From Choanephora cucurbitarum (lineage: Eukaryota; Mucoromycota; Mucoromycetes; Mucorales; Choanephoraceae): 64,000 nt of DNA. Shown here one piece after another: positions 1-14,528 of this stretch; the stretch's first letter is position 1; every line of letters begins with the position of its first letter. The DNA lies in the NCBI GenBank assembly GCA_025331435.1, contig JAIWNI010000089.1, positions 1-64,000 of the forward strand, given 5' to 3'. The notes beneath the pieces are model-generated. The model had not been told where the DNA came from, did not search any database, and worked only from the letters and a program-made list of their open reading frames with translations. The translations under genes and the position numbers were made by a program.

Positions 1-1
1 A

Positions 2-595
2 GCTGCCATTCCACCTACCTCCCTAGGTAAACTGATGGGCCAACATCTCAGTATGGGTGAACTACGTAAATATGTTGGTATCAGTTTTGGTATTCTCTCA
101 GGCAACATTAGCAGTCAAAGTATCTTGTTTGCCAAAAGCGGGCTTGAACTTGTCCTTCTGTCTATCCTGTCTGATAAAAACCAATTGCAATATGCACTTA
201 CCTATGTCCTGTTGGGCATGATGCTACTGACAGCTATCTTACAAGTGAGTTTTAAAATCATCATAATAATCATGTTTGCATAAGGTGACACAATTTATTA
301 TATATAGTTGTATTACTTGAATAAGGGCTTACAGCTATGTGACACAGTGATTATGATTCCGCTCTCGTCATGCACTTTCAATGTGTCTTGTTTGTTTAAC
401 GGTCTGGTTTATTATGATCAGTGGAATCGCATTGCTTGGTGGCATCTGTTGCTTGTTATGGTGGGTGTAGCCATTACTATCAGTGGTGTCCTGTTGATCT
501 CTTGGAAGCCTTCTGCTGAGCTATTAGAGGAGCCAATAGAAATCCTTGTGGAAGATGATCATGAACGTACTGGATTACTTTCTAAAACAGTTTAG
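2..595 (+). CDS. NIPA-like (DUF803) transporter, C-terminal part
   Basis: Partial gene, open to the left window edge. Exons 2..244 and 308..595; the 63-nt intron starts GTGAGT and ends TATAG. The visible protein has about four hydrophobic segments. The stretch YYLNKGLQLCDT at the start of exon 2 matches the conserved YLNKAL-type segment of the NIPA/DUF803 family, which are multi-pass proteins linked to magnesium transport in other eukaryotes. The tail after the last membrane segment is short and acidic and ends in TAG. The family call rests on this motif and the spacing of membrane segments. The substrate cannot be read from the sequence. A related EamA/nucleotide-sugar-type permease is the main alternative. 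Confidence 0.6.
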
Positions 596-918
596 AAATC
601 ACACACATCTACTTAATCTATAAGTATGTATGTGTATGTGTATGTGTGTATATTTGTATATAGATGATGCAATTTGTAGTTTCTCTCTCTCTCTTTTTTT
701 ATGCTTAATTTATTATGTCAATATGAGAACAATTAATTAAAACTAAACAAATCAAAGAATGATCCATGTACTGTTTATAGTGAGAAAGGCAGAATAAAAA
801 TCTTATCTGAGAGTACATTGTGGAAATACGTCACGGGCTATTTTTTTTTTTTAATTTAGACTTTTCATCCTCCCCCCAGCTTACACCCACAAAAAAGAAA
901 GTCTGTTTCTCTTTTATT
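596..918. other. Intergenic region before DEF1
   Basis: AT-rich spacer holding the 3' region of the transporter and the promoter and 5' leader of DEF1. It includes a TATGTG-type repeat near 622-650, a CT run near 680-700 and a T run at 841-852. The reading frame of DEF1 stays open upstream of 919, but the first ATG with protein-family support is at 919. No further gene is seen. Confidence 0.5.
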
Positions 919-2002
919 ATGAGTACTTCAGAAAAAGCCCAAAACGACCTTAAGAAATTAAAATCAACATATGCTTCAGAGCTATCTACTCTGAAAGAAT
1001 TATTTACAGACTGGACAGATGACGATCTTGTGTTTGCACTTCAGGACGCAGATGGTGATTTAGAGTTAGCTATTGATCGTATTAGTGAAGGTAAACAGTC
1101 ATCTGTTTCGGTTTTGTTTACTTAACTCCCTTTAGGTCATGCCAGTCAATGGGGTGAGGTCAAAACAAAGAAATCAAAAAAGGAAGCAGCGCAGGCTGCT
1201 CAACAACAACAACCAGTAGTGATACCAAACAATTCAACAAAATCACAAGAACATCGACCTACCAAGTCAAAACAACGTTTACCGCAACAAAAGAATTGGT
1301 CATCAACAAAAAAACAAGATGACTGGTCCAAGAGTTGGTCAGTGGAACACAAAAAGCCTTCTCCAAGTAAACCCCATACAGATAGCACAAAGACATGGGC
1401 TAGTTTGTTACAGTAAGTGTGTTGATGTCCAGCTATTGAGTGGGTTCATAACCTGTTTCTCTAGTACACCTACATCCACAAAAGAGTCATCACCATTACA
1501 GAAAGTAGACGATGCTTGGTTAACACCTTCAAATACAACATGGGAGAATGAAAAGACAGCATTATCGCCTAAAAAACAAGTGACTAAAGAGAATGAAGAA
1601 GAGAAGAAGGAAGAAGATAGTTTACCTGATTTCGGTAAATTGAGCTTAACTGAGCATCATGAAACAAGGTAAAGGACAATAGGAGAAAAAGAGCGATTTA
1701 GACCCTCATCTCTTTATTTTATACACAGTACAAATCCAACTGTCAATGATCTATTTAATTCTGTTCAACCATCATTATTGTCACAAGAACCTATAACCAC
1801 CACAGCTGATAAACCTCAATTAGCTTATCCTCCTTCTTTTGGTTTATCAGATTATCCACAGCAGGATTATAGCATGTATAACCACACGACTACAGTAGAT
1901 CCATTCCAATCACGTTTTCACTATCAAGATAAAATGTATGGTCAAGAACAGCAACATCAACAACATCAACAACATCAACAACATCAACAACATCAACAAC
2001 AT

Positions 2003-2076
<74 letters not shown>

Positions 2077-2419
2077 GATGTACAGTTATCCTTATTATTA
2101 CATGCCTAACCAATTCAATCAAAATGGTAGCTATCCTGCTCCTTTAAATCGCACCATGTATCCACCAAGTACATCTACTACCACCACAACTACCACTACT
2201 TCTTCTTCAAGTTACACTCATTCTTCACCCTATACAAATCCAACACAAAGCCTTTATGGCTTCCATGATTTCGGTCTTCAAGGTTATAACAACAGTTTCT
2301 TATCATCAGACGTCAAGGATGATAAATCATCACCTCAACAGGTTTATAGTCAATACTTTGGTCAATCTACGCTGTTTCAACCTTATCGTTCAAATAATCC
2401 TTCTTATTGGAATCAATAA
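919..2419 (+). CDS. DEF1: RNA polymerase II degradation factor DEF1 homologue
   Basis: Exons 919..1090, 1136..1412, 1465..1668 and 1729..2419 give about 447 residues. Residues ~10-57 form a CUE-type ubiquitin-binding domain (core [19 protein letters not shown]). It is followed at once by the Def1 signature [14 protein letters not shown], a Lys/Gln/Ser-rich linker, a long poly-Gln tract and a Gln/Asn/Tyr-rich low-complexity tail. In yeast Def1 promotes ubiquitylation and removal of stalled RNA polymerase II and bridges Elongin-Cullin to the polymerase. The poly-Gln-rich C-terminus is typical of the family, although this protein is shorter than the yeast one. All three introns are GT-AG and 45-60 nt. 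The gene converges on NST1 with only 27 bp between stop codons, so the 3' UTRs must overlap. The homology call is firm; the function is inferred from yeast. Confidence 0.85.
1948..2078 (+). repeat. (CAACAT)n then (CAA)n microsatellite in DEF1
   Basis: About eight CAACAT units pass into an uninterrupted CAA run. In the DEF1 frame this reads as Gln-His-Gln units followed by a pure Gln tract of about 25 residues. The triplet unit keeps length changes in frame, and the antisense strand is also stop-free here. Confidence 0.9.
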
Positions 2420-2446
2420 TGATAATAATAAAGTTATGTAGCTTGT

Positions 2447-4694
2447 TTATGATAGATGTATTGAATCAGCAAATGCTGAAGAAGACGAGAAGGGTGAAAA
2501 GTGAGCATGAGTTGATATGGGTAGTAGTGGTGGTATATCGTTAGGGTAATCATTGCATTGGACAACATAACCTTGATGTTGAAGGTTAAAGCATTGAAAT
2601 CCACTTGAAGGTGAATGTAGAATGGCCTTGTAGATGGCTTGCTTATCAATTGGATCAGCATAGAGTTCTTGTATGGTCCGATGAATTTCATTTAGTGGAT
2701 GATGCCTTGGAATAAAATGCAGTTTGTTCTGCGCTAATTCGTTTAATCGTAGGTAAGCTGCTTTTGTTCTTTCTAATATCACTGATGTTTTGTCTGTCTA
2801 AAGAAGGTATAGGTGAATATAGTCTTCTTTATAAAAAAAAAAAGACCCTATAGACTGACTTACAAGCACATCGCCCAATAATTTAGTATGAACTGTATCT
2901 GATAAAGCAAGCAAAGGTGTCCATCCTAGTGTATGATGTTAATTATAGGCCATCTCTAATTGCTTGATATTTTACCATTTGTCCATGGATAGGTATGTTC
3001 ATTGCGCTGTACTTTTTTCAGTATAGGCTGTCCGAACAGAAAACTAGAAAAGAAAGAATGATGATGTTCTGTTTCGCTAGCAACATAAAAGGGTTCTGTC
3101 TTGGCTGGACTACCGATAGGACCAGTAGTTGGTCCATCCTCTTTTGTAATGGGCGTTGGATCTAGCTCCTTTTCTGATGGTTGCTTTGATTCCTGTTCTT
3201 CTTTTTGCTTCTGCTTTCGTTTCAACTCCTCTTCTTCCTTTCGTTTACGCTCTTCTTCTTCTTTCCGTTTGCGTTCTTTTTCGGCTGCCTTTAACCGTTT
3301 CTTTTTACGCTCTTCTTCTTTCCGTAAGCGTTCCTCTTCTTTTCTCTGCCTTTCCTGTTCTTTTCGTAACCGACTTTCTTCACGCTTCTTTTCTCGATCC
3401 GCTTTAGCAGCTAGCTCTTCTTGTCTCTTTTTATTCTCAAGTTCAAGTCGCTCTTTCTCTTGTTGTTCTCTCAATTGACTTTGAAGGAGTGCACCATTAG
3501 CCTTAGTATTCCTCTTTTTTTTTTCTTGTGCTGATTCTTACCGTCTTTTGTCTCTTTTCTTTTGTTTGTCTTGCTGCTTCTTTAGTTCCCTTTCTTGCTT
3601 CAATCGATCTTCCTCTTCGAGTTCTTCAATCAGACGCTTCTGTCTATCTTGAGCTACTTTTTCTCGATAGGCATTCAGCACTCGTTGTTCAAACATACGA
3701 GCAGCAAACACTTGGAACATCTTTCGACCTTCTTCCATACGTTGTTCTTCGGTTCTTGAATCCTACATTCAATTCAGTATCAGTTCCATAGGTCACATTG
3801 TTGCCAATCACTGCTATTACTTGATTTGATTTTCCTTTATGGATCTCCACTTGTTCTTCATCTGATATTTCTTCATCGTCATCGTCATCTTCATCGTCGT
3901 CATCGTCTTCCTCGTCCTCTTCTTCATCATCATTCTCTGATTCTTCGCAGTCGTTCGGCTCTTCTTCGTCTGAAAACAAAAAGTTGTCTTCTACTTCCTT
4001 TTCTTGACGACTCTTTCGTTCAGCTAATTCCTCCATCATGTCCAGGAACTTTTTGCCGTCATTTTTCAACAAATCATCTGCAACTGTAATGACACTGCCT
4101 TGAACAGTCAATGTATTGGAGAAACTAGGCGTAGATTCAAAATGCATATGTTTAGACACCTGCTCTTCGTCTTCTTCGTCATCCTCTTCTTCATCATCAT
4201 CGTCTTCTTCTTCTTCTTCTTCGTCTTCATCTTCGTCATCTTCTTCATCAGCATCTGATTCTTCTTCGCGGTTTTTTTGATAATAAGGATGATGGATCAG
4301 TTTTCTTTGTTGTTGTTGACGATAAGCATATTGTTCCAGTTCCTCATAATAAGCATCATAGAGTACTTCTAGTTCATCTTCAATGGCCGTCCTATATCAT
4401 TTAAGTATCCTAAAGAAAGAAGACAAAGAAAGAAGTCGTTTACCTCTTTTTACCGCATACAGAACAATTACAGCTATGTTTCTGTTGTTCTTTCATTTTA
4501 CGTAGTACAGCTTCTTTTTCTACTTTCACAAGAGAACGTCTTTCTTCTTCAGAAAGCTGTAACCAAAACTCTCGAATACGCTGTCTTTCTTCAGTATAGT
4601 TGGTGCTAGTCCATACGTCGCTAGTCCTTTCTGACCTTTTGATAATTGTGATATTGCCTTTCTTGACAACGGTGGCACACTTTGTTCGTCTCAT
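2447..4694 (-). CDS. NST1: Stress response protein NST1 homologue
   Basis: Minus-strand exons 4694..4444, 4391..3821, 3762..3542, 3469..2976, 2925..2864 and 2797..2447, about 649 residues. The order of segments is that of NST1: an N-terminal [20 protein letters not shown] block with [10 protein letters not shown], a long Asp/Glu-rich stretch, the [20 protein letters not shown] block, a very long Lys/Glu/Arg coiled coil and a C-terminal helical block beginning near [14 protein letters not shown]1 is a negative regulator of salt tolerance in yeast, and some fungal homologues are tied to cell-integrity signalling. All introns (50-72 nt) are GT-AG. The border at 3542/3469 was chosen for phase and a CTAAT branch point; a shorter intron ending at 3512 would also keep frame. 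The start at 4694 is the first ATG before the conserved block, so a longer N-terminus in an upstream exon is possible. Confidence 0.85.
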
Positions 4695-5880
4695 ATCAGC
4701 CCTTAAAGAAGAGGGGAGGTTTAATAGGATAGAGATAAAAGAAAGAGAAAAAAAAAGGGGGATTTAGGTGTGTGTGTGTGTATGTATGCTTATAAGAAAG
4801 AGAGAAGAAAAAAAAAGAGAATGATAGGTTGTAAGGTAGAGACTAAAAAGGTTGATAGATCAATACGTTCATACACACATATGCAAAAAATAAAAAGAAA
4901 AAAAAGAAAGAAAGAGAAAGAAAAAGTGGATTTCTTACAAAGAAAAAAAAAGCAGGTAATTCTAAAAAAGTAAAAAATACAAAATAAAATGCTTTTTACG
5001 TCTCCGCTTTATCTTCAAATTTCATTTCTCTGGCTATGGAATGGAAGTAGACAAAAGCAATCATAATGGCTCTAACTCATTCTCTCCCTGCATTCAGTTC
5101 CAAAATGCTTATTGCTCTATTCATCTCATGATTTCTCGAAAATGAACAAACTTAACAATCGGGTTGATTGAGGAGTACAGGCTGAACTATGGTTTGCATT
5201 CAAAATGGTTGGTATAAATTTAAATGCTTCTTGATTCGAACTAGATTTCTTTAAATATGTATCTTCTTCACCCCCTCTCTTTTCTTTTCTTTGTTGTTTC
5301 TTTCCAAGATTGAAACCAGCCAAGAACTTGGTTGCTTAAGGCAGATTCGAGATTGGCCTTCTTCTCTATATAAACTTCATAATAGGTCATGAGACAGAGA
5401 AGACTAAGGGTGAACTATTTATTGTTTGCTCAAGACAAACTACTTGATACATCATGTTATAAATTATTCGAGTTTATAAATAACCACAATTTGTCTAAAT
5501 AAAATTATTCTTATATGTATTGAAACGCCGTTGCAGCCGATGAAGCTCCCTTTGCCTCAAATGAATGAGTAAGGATAATATAGGCAATTGGGTAAAACCT
5601 TTTGCACAGAAAAATTTATTTTTTTTTGTTATCCAATTTTTTGAAAAAGAGGCATGGCCTGAACTGTATTTACCTTGGCCAGCAAAGCCTAGGAAGTGGA
5701 ATTATGACTTTGATGTATTAAGAAACGAAAGAGTACGCCTACTTTTTTTAGCTGCTCTTAGTTTTGATGGTCTCAAGGGCTTAATTCTGTTAAAGCTTCT
5801 CTTTCTTTTGCAATGGTTGGTAATGAGGTTCTGATTGCTAGCCTTCACTTTATATAAAAGAAAATGAAAATAATAAAGGG
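4695..5880. other. Intergenic region, NST1 to SIP5
   Basis: Purine-rich, low-complexity DNA at 4720-4980 (the NST1 promoter side), then AT-rich sequence. Two short open frames have no recognised similarity. A minus frame starts at ATG 5390 (beginning MTYYEVYIEKKANLES, about 40 codons), and a plus frame of 89 codons lies at 5565-5834. Neither shows a domain or convincing splice partners, so they are left unannotated. Confidence 0.4.
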
Positions 5881-6898
5881 TTATGGTTGGGAATGAATGG
5901 TAGTATCAGTATCAATCAATGAATGTGATATTGCTCTAAAGACAATCATGTCCTGTAACGTCATACTGTCCATCATGCTATCTGATAAGCGTCTATCAAA
6001 TGACACAGTATTTGCTCTTGAACGAGTTTTACGCTTTTTGCTTTTTCGTTTTACGGTTGGTTTCATATGATCTATTGTAGGCTGATCAATATCATGAAAC
6101 ACCTTCTGTAGCTATAATATTTTCTTGCCTTACCTATCAGTACAACACTTGGGTGGTTTGAATCTAAGCTTTTTCTTCTTGTGCTGTCATGCGAAGTCAT
6201 GCCAGAGGTAGTTGATCTTATTTCAGATGATACACTCTTTTTCTTTGTTGTTTTAAAATAAGATATCAATAAAGTTGTACGCCCTAAATTTATGATTTAC
6301 CTTATCAAGCGAAAACCGATAATAAACAACACCGAAACTATCAGTCATACAATAAGGACAGTCGATATCACGACGAAAGTCAGATGGATTCTTTTTGATC
6401 TGCACAAAGCATTCTGTACAAATAGGCTGGTCACAACAGCGGGTAAAGTTGATATTGGCAGGGTAATACTTTATAAAGAAAAAGTCAGCTTTCCAAGTTT
6501 TTTTTTTTTATGTAACGCATTACCAAGAAGCAAATAGGACATTCAATAGCATTTTGATATAGAAAATCCGAATGTTCTTTACGGCGTACATAAAATCGAC
6601 GTTTATGGCTTTTATCACTCTTTATACTTTTGACACTCTTGTCAGGTTCATTAAAGGCTGAATCAAAAGGATTGGATAGACCTGCGTAGTTAAAACAAAT
6701 AAATATGTATGTAATTTATACGTAATTTTTTTTCTTGCCTTTGTAAAATGGTGACAGTCGCTTAGTTTCTATTAACTCTTGAATTCGTTTCGAGTCATAT
6801 TCACCATTTGGCTGATATAGCCCGAGGGGTTTAGTCGAGCCATGATCAATGACCTTTGTTCCTCTTCTGTCAAAAATCTTTGAATGGTGAGCGCCCAT
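5881..6898 (-). CDS. SIP5: SIP5-like RING-type zinc protein
   Basis: Exons 6898..6739, 6681..6524, 6468..6301, 6242..6134 and 6071..5881, about 261 residues. It starts MGAHHSK, a possible N-myristoylation signal. The block [14 protein letters not shown] and a cysteine-rich RING-like module ([27 protein letters not shown]) follow. The C-terminus has the [12 protein letters not shown] helix typical of SIP5/DA2 proteins. Yeast Sip5 binds the Snf1 kinase and the Glc7 phosphatase pathway. Two oddities stand out. Intron 1 is a GC-AG intron (donor GCAAG at 6738, acceptor CGCAG). Residues ~8-30 of the first exon are in a shifted frame relative to the family (see findings), although no stop is created. 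Other introns are GT-AG, 55-62 nt. Confidence 0.8.
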
Positions 6899-9728
<2,830 letters not shown>

Positions 9729-11076
9729 ATAAACTTGTATTTTTATTTTTTTGCTGTGTCTTTTAATGATTCATTTGATGGTCTGCTTGCTTTTATACTT
9801 TCTCTTTTTTTTTTACTGAAACCTATATGGCTTGCATAAGAATAAAGAATACACTGATTTGTGACTATTGATTGATCATGAACATGTATGTTGTTGTACC
9901 CGATTTCACCTATACCAGTTTTGGACTCGAGAATACCTGCATATGTATCACTGGATTAGCTCTATTCTAAAAAGCCAAAAGACAGTTTCAGTTGGTTCAT
10001 ATGATTTAAGCAATGGCAACAATCAATATCTTGACTGATTAGTCTATCTAATCCATACTTATAGACTGTAGAGTAAGGAGTTCTTTCTTGTTCTTTCAGG
10101 TTTACTCTTTTCTCTTGAAAAACTTGAAGTGTCAAATTTAAACATATGCTAAATATGATGCTCATCTGCTTTTATCATCCTTTTATGAATTTTATATGAT
10201 AAATGAAAGAAATGTTGGGATACGTCACTTCGTTTAGCCGATATAAGCGTGAAAGCGACAACATCGGGTCACTTCCTTTCTTCCGTCCCTTTAGTTCCTT
10301 ACTTGTTTGAACAGCTTGAAGTGTGTTCAACATTTACGCTATCGTTGCTTGATAGATTTCATTTACAGGACCTTTCTCATGCTAAAAAGAATTCTCTTAA
10401 GCTAAACATGTATAGGCTCTTAGTCTGACAGCATTGAAACAGACTTTCTATTTTATTCTTACTTCATCATCCTAATCGCTCTCTAAATGGCAACAACCAT
10501 GCGGGCCTAGCGACTGGGACTAGATAATATTTATTTCTTGTTATTACTATTTTTCATACTGAGAAAAAGCACTATGGGAAGACATCAATTGGTTGATAAA
10601 GCTCTTTTTACTACAGAACAGGACGTGAATTGAAAATGAAACCTTCAGGGAATGTCTACAAGTTGTTCTTTTGATATTGATACATTAGTATACTAGAACC
10701 TGTTCTATATGGCGGATAAAGGCGAGGTATCTATAAAAGGAAACCATTTGCTCGTACCACATTGTGGCTGGTATCATGCAATTCTATTTTTACATAAGCT
10801 CGGAAAATAGGGTCACCTAACGCGACAAATCCTGTTCAAATCGCTTCGAGTTTATCCTCAGAAAGAAGATAAAAGACAAAGGACGAAGCAGAGTGAGAAA
10901 AGGCACAGGGAAAGCAAAAGGGAAATCAATATACGAAAAAGAGGGAAAAATATACGGGTAAAAGAAGCTCTAGTTAATATAAAAGGTGCCGAGACGTAAC
11001 TCCGTTCAGGTCATTTTTCCCTCATTCTTTCAACTTTTTTTTCTCTTCTCTTTTCTCTCCCTATTATTGTTTCACA
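9729..11076. other. Intergenic region, SRPK to LEC1
   Basis: About 1.35 kb without a supported gene. The 3' region of SRPK is followed by AT-rich sequence and, near 10200-10330 and 10700-10990, somewhat GC-richer promoter-like DNA. A minus frame of 67 codons at 9962-10165 looks accidental. A pyrimidine-rich tract at 11019-11070 directly precedes the LEC1 start codon. Confidence 0.4.
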
Positions 11077-13606
11077 ATGGATTTAAGCCCTCAAGAACTT
11101 CACTATTTCAAGCGTGAGCTTATCTCTCACCAACTAGAAAACGAAATTGAACAAATCAAACGTTCTGGTGATCTATCTCGTTTAGTCAAGGCCTCTGCTG
11201 ACAATAAAGAATATCCTTTTCTCAAGTATCTCTGCAAGAACTTTGTGCTGGAGTTTCCTTTATTGAAAAATGGAGATGATAAAGGATTTTTCGAGAAACT
11301 TCAAACATTCTTGGACGAGTACAGCAAGTTAAGGCTTAATAACTATGCTCCCAAAAGCGCAAGAGATTCCCAACGACGCGTATTGATTTACAAGATTCAA
11401 AAGTTAATGATTGTTGCTCTTTCGGCTAGTATCAAGACAACACAAGGCGAAGAACAAAGTATTCAACTGACATCCGAACAGCCAACTTCGGATGAAGATA
11501 ACCTTGCTACTAGACTTGGTATGACTAACTTGGAAAGTGAAGAGGACTATCTTGAATGGATTGGACTCAATGGCCTTAAATTAAATGTCGTCACTGTGCG
11601 CGATGTAAGTGAAGTCCGTACTATTCGAGAACACATCCATTCCGAGTTCATTGTTCAAACTGAACTGGTAATTCAGCAAGACAACGGAACCCAGACAACA
11701 GCTCCTGTCTATGTAGCCAAACGTCATGGCCATTTCCGTCAATTGAGAGATGACTTAAAGGCTGCTTTCCCTACTAGTGAATTACCCACTGTCCCCTCAA
11801 AAGCCCATGACGATGCTTTGCCTCGCGGAAACAGACAGCTTCATCGCGAAAAGGATCGAATCATGCTTCGCCTGTTCCTTCGTCGTTTGGCTGCCGACTC
11901 TGAAGTGGCCAACAGCACTATCTTCCGTGACTTCCTCTTGAACAATCCAATTCAATTGACACCTGAAGAAAAGGCAGATGCAGAAAATCGTGCCAAGATG
12001 GATGAAAGCAGAACAGCAGAGGAAAAACGATTCCGTGAAGAAGTAGACAAAAAGATTGTTGAATTAGACGGTCTTTTGAATCTGTTGAAGCAACAAGTCA
12101 TGAAGCCCAATGGATTGATTGAAGTGTTTGATGTGATCAAGAAGACCGAGAAGATTGAGCAGCTGCCTGTTGAACTTCGCAAGGCTATAGAATGGGGTAG
12201 AATCAAGTAAGTGCTATCGATTTTCGTTTGTGATACAAGCATATTTATTCATTGTACTTTTCTTAAGTTTTGCTTTTGTACTCCATACACAATTTGTTAC
12301 TTCTGATCGCTCAGTTGAAAATGCAGCTAATTTGAAGCGTACTCATTCACTCATGCCTTATCGCGCTATTGCTCAAGTTCTGAAGCTCTCTAATCCATTC
12401 TATATGGTTAAAGGTGTCTTGGATATCTTTTTGTCTCAACCATTTGGTCAAAAGAGTTTGTTTCAAAGGTAAAAGAAAAACACAAAAGACAGACAGAGAA
12501 AACTCAAAAAAAATTTTTGGTATAGAATTGTTTTATCAAACATGAATGAGCAATCTAAAGAACTTGCCAAAGACATTGAAGAGCTTGAACGCAAAATCAA
12601 TGATCCTTTACTCTGCCAAAAGATTGCAAATGCAGTTCAAACAGAGATTCCTGAGGGCCTTAAACTGGACAACTCTTCTCCTATCAATGAAACTCTTGAG
12701 CTATTAAAAGACTCAAACATTGAGCCTGTTTTAACACCTCAACAAATTCTTAAGGTAGCATTTGCCAATCAACCAGGAAAGGAAGAGTCGCGTGAACTTG
12801 TTCAAGATCTCTATAAACTTTGGGTTCTCCACGCTCGTAAACAAGAACAAGAGTCATTGATGTCCCTTGTCTTCCAAGGCGTTACAGGTGAAGTAACAAA
12901 GGATCTGTTCGCTATCTTTTACGAGCCCTTGGCACAGGTCTACAAGTCTGCTAACATCAGTGAAACCATTGGTCACGTTTCTACTTTTGTAAATGACTTG
13001 ATTCAAGTTGTTGACAATGTAGATGCTCAAGACGCTTCTCATACTGCACAGCCATTCATCGAGCTTGTGAAGCGTCATGAAGACAAGTTTTATGATTTTG
13101 TTCACAACGTTCATGCTCAAGACAAGACGAAATTATTCGATAGTCTTTTGGGCTATGTCAACTCAATCTTCAGTTTCGTGTCTACTGGTATCCCTACAAA
13201 GATTGACCTTGATGCCGTTGTCACTGAAGCTGGCGTCTCAGAATCTGAGTACCCTGCCCTAAAGCAAGAAATCCAAAGTGTCTGCGAGTATCACCTAAAG
13301 AGAAAGCAACGCCATTTAGAACGCAAGCGTCAAAAGATGATGACTACAAGTGATATTGCAGACAATCAAGAAATATTTGACTTTTTGCCCGAGAACAAAC
13401 AGGTCATGAATGTTTTTAACGATATGGCAGAAATCGGATCTGACAGCGAAGATGATATGTCTATTTATGCTGAAAGTATTAAGAGTAATAACGGCAGCAG
13501 CAGTAACTTGAAAGCACATGAAATGACATTGCGTCGTCCTAAACTTCACATTGTACCCAGAATTGGCCCAGTCTTTGTTGAGCATGTAAGACGCATTATG
13601 TACTAA
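11077..13606 (+). CDS. LEC1: PX/PXB-domain lipid-binding protein, LEC1 (YPR097W) type
   Basis: Exons 11077..12206, 12268..12468 and 12526..13606, about 803 residues. The N-terminal ~130 residues match the PXB (PX-associated) domain. Residues ~160-290 look like a PX domain (VYVAKRHGHFRQLRDDLKAAFP). The block HSLMPYRAIAQVLKLSNP and SQPFGQKSLFQR is the hallmark of the fungal PX plus DUF3818 family. Yeast Ypr097w/Lec1 binds lipids and affects ergosterol distribution, at vesicle, mitochondrial and lipid-droplet surfaces. Both introns are GT-AG (61 and 57 nt) and joining them restores the conserved reading without gaps. The C-terminus is charged and helical. The family call is strong; the exact lipid target is not visible. 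Confidence 0.82.
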
Positions 13607-13689
13607 AAATAACGAAATGAAGAATGAAATAAAGAATAATAAATATAAAACTTTAATGAACTAAAGGAGAGAGAGAAAAAAAAAAGAAA

Positions 13690-14528
13690 CTACCAAGTAG
13701 TATTGGGTTTATCCAAAAGATTTTTTAACAACAAGGATTTTAGGTATTTCCATCGATCATAGCATAGACGAGCTGAATGTCTACCGTTAAATCGTGCTTC
13801 AAGTTCAGACCAACCACCACCGCGCAAGCTGTAAAGCACATAGCTCAATAGAAGAATGTCGTCTTCATGTGTCCATAGTTCATATCCTCGAATATCTTGA
13901 TCATACTTTGTGGGAGGCGGCAGTTTTGCTGGTTGAGATTGACTACTAGAAGGGTCAAATAAGGTCGAGTAATAATTTAAACAGGTATCTTGAGAAGTGG
14001 AGGCTGGACCAGATATTCGCATATCATTGAAACTGTTAATGGCGACCGGATCAATATCTTTTTCATGCCACATTGTGTTGCTTTTCCTTGAGCCTCTTCT
14101 GCTTCTCCTACTCGAGACTTGCTTTTGTTCTTCTTGTTCGTCTTCGTCTGTTAAAATGATTTCTCCGTTCTCGTCATACTCAACAATTAACTTTTGGCGT
14201 ACTAAAAGTCATATGTGTTTTTCTCTCTCTTTTAGATACTAAAAGAAAATTCTTCCTTTTCTTTCTCTCTCCCTCTCTCTTATGCATATGTCTTTCCCTC
14301 CCATCCCTCTTTTCCCCTCTATCACTGCTTACTCTTGTTCGGTATCTTTTTAGGCAAACAAGGTATACCGGTTCGTCGATAGTTTAAAATGATGTTACGA
14401 ACAGCGGTTCTTGAAAGTCCTGAAATACGAGCAATATGCTTTTCAGAGGCTCCTGCTTGGAAAGCTCCGACTATCAGCCATCGCTTTGCTTCTGGCGAAT
14501 CTCTTTTCTTCCTTGAATTCATATACAT
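13690..14528 (-). CDS. HTH plus SANT/Myb-like DNA-binding protein
   Basis: Exons 14528..14333 and 14201..13690, about 235 residues; the 131-nt intron is long for this window. Residues ~10-55 form a homeodomain-like helix-turn-helix (AGASEKHIARISGLSRTAVRNI), a fold shared by Tc1-type transposase N-termini and domesticated transcription factors. A basic Arg/Ser patch follows, and residues ~165-220 are SANT/Myb-like (ELWTHEDDILLLS ... GGWSELEARFNGRHSARLCYDRW). The combination suggests a nuclear DNA-binding regulator, possibly with a transposase-derived HTH. No specific orthologue is recognised. The start was placed at the first ATG; a second in-frame ATG lies two codons downstream. It ends convergently with LEC1, 83 bp apart. 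Confidence 0.65.

Noticed and set aside
1910..2122. Reverse poly-Leu frame over the DEF1 repeat
   Set aside because: Shadow of the CAA/CAACAT microsatellite; no start context or extension.
5225..5250. GTTCGAATC, a tRNA box B-like motif on the minus strand
   Set aside because: No box A at the right distance and no cloverleaf pairing.
5126..5390. Short minus-strand frames (MTYYEVYIEKK... and a second frame with GFNLGKKQQRKEKR)
   Set aside because: Possibly part of a small gene, but frames do not join through a valid intron and no family is recognised.
5565..5834. 89-codon plus frame
   Set aside because: Hydrophobic, AT-driven composition at its ends, no similarity, no splice partner.
9962..10165. 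67-codon minus frame
   Set aside because: No domain, no conserved context; intergenic by position and composition.
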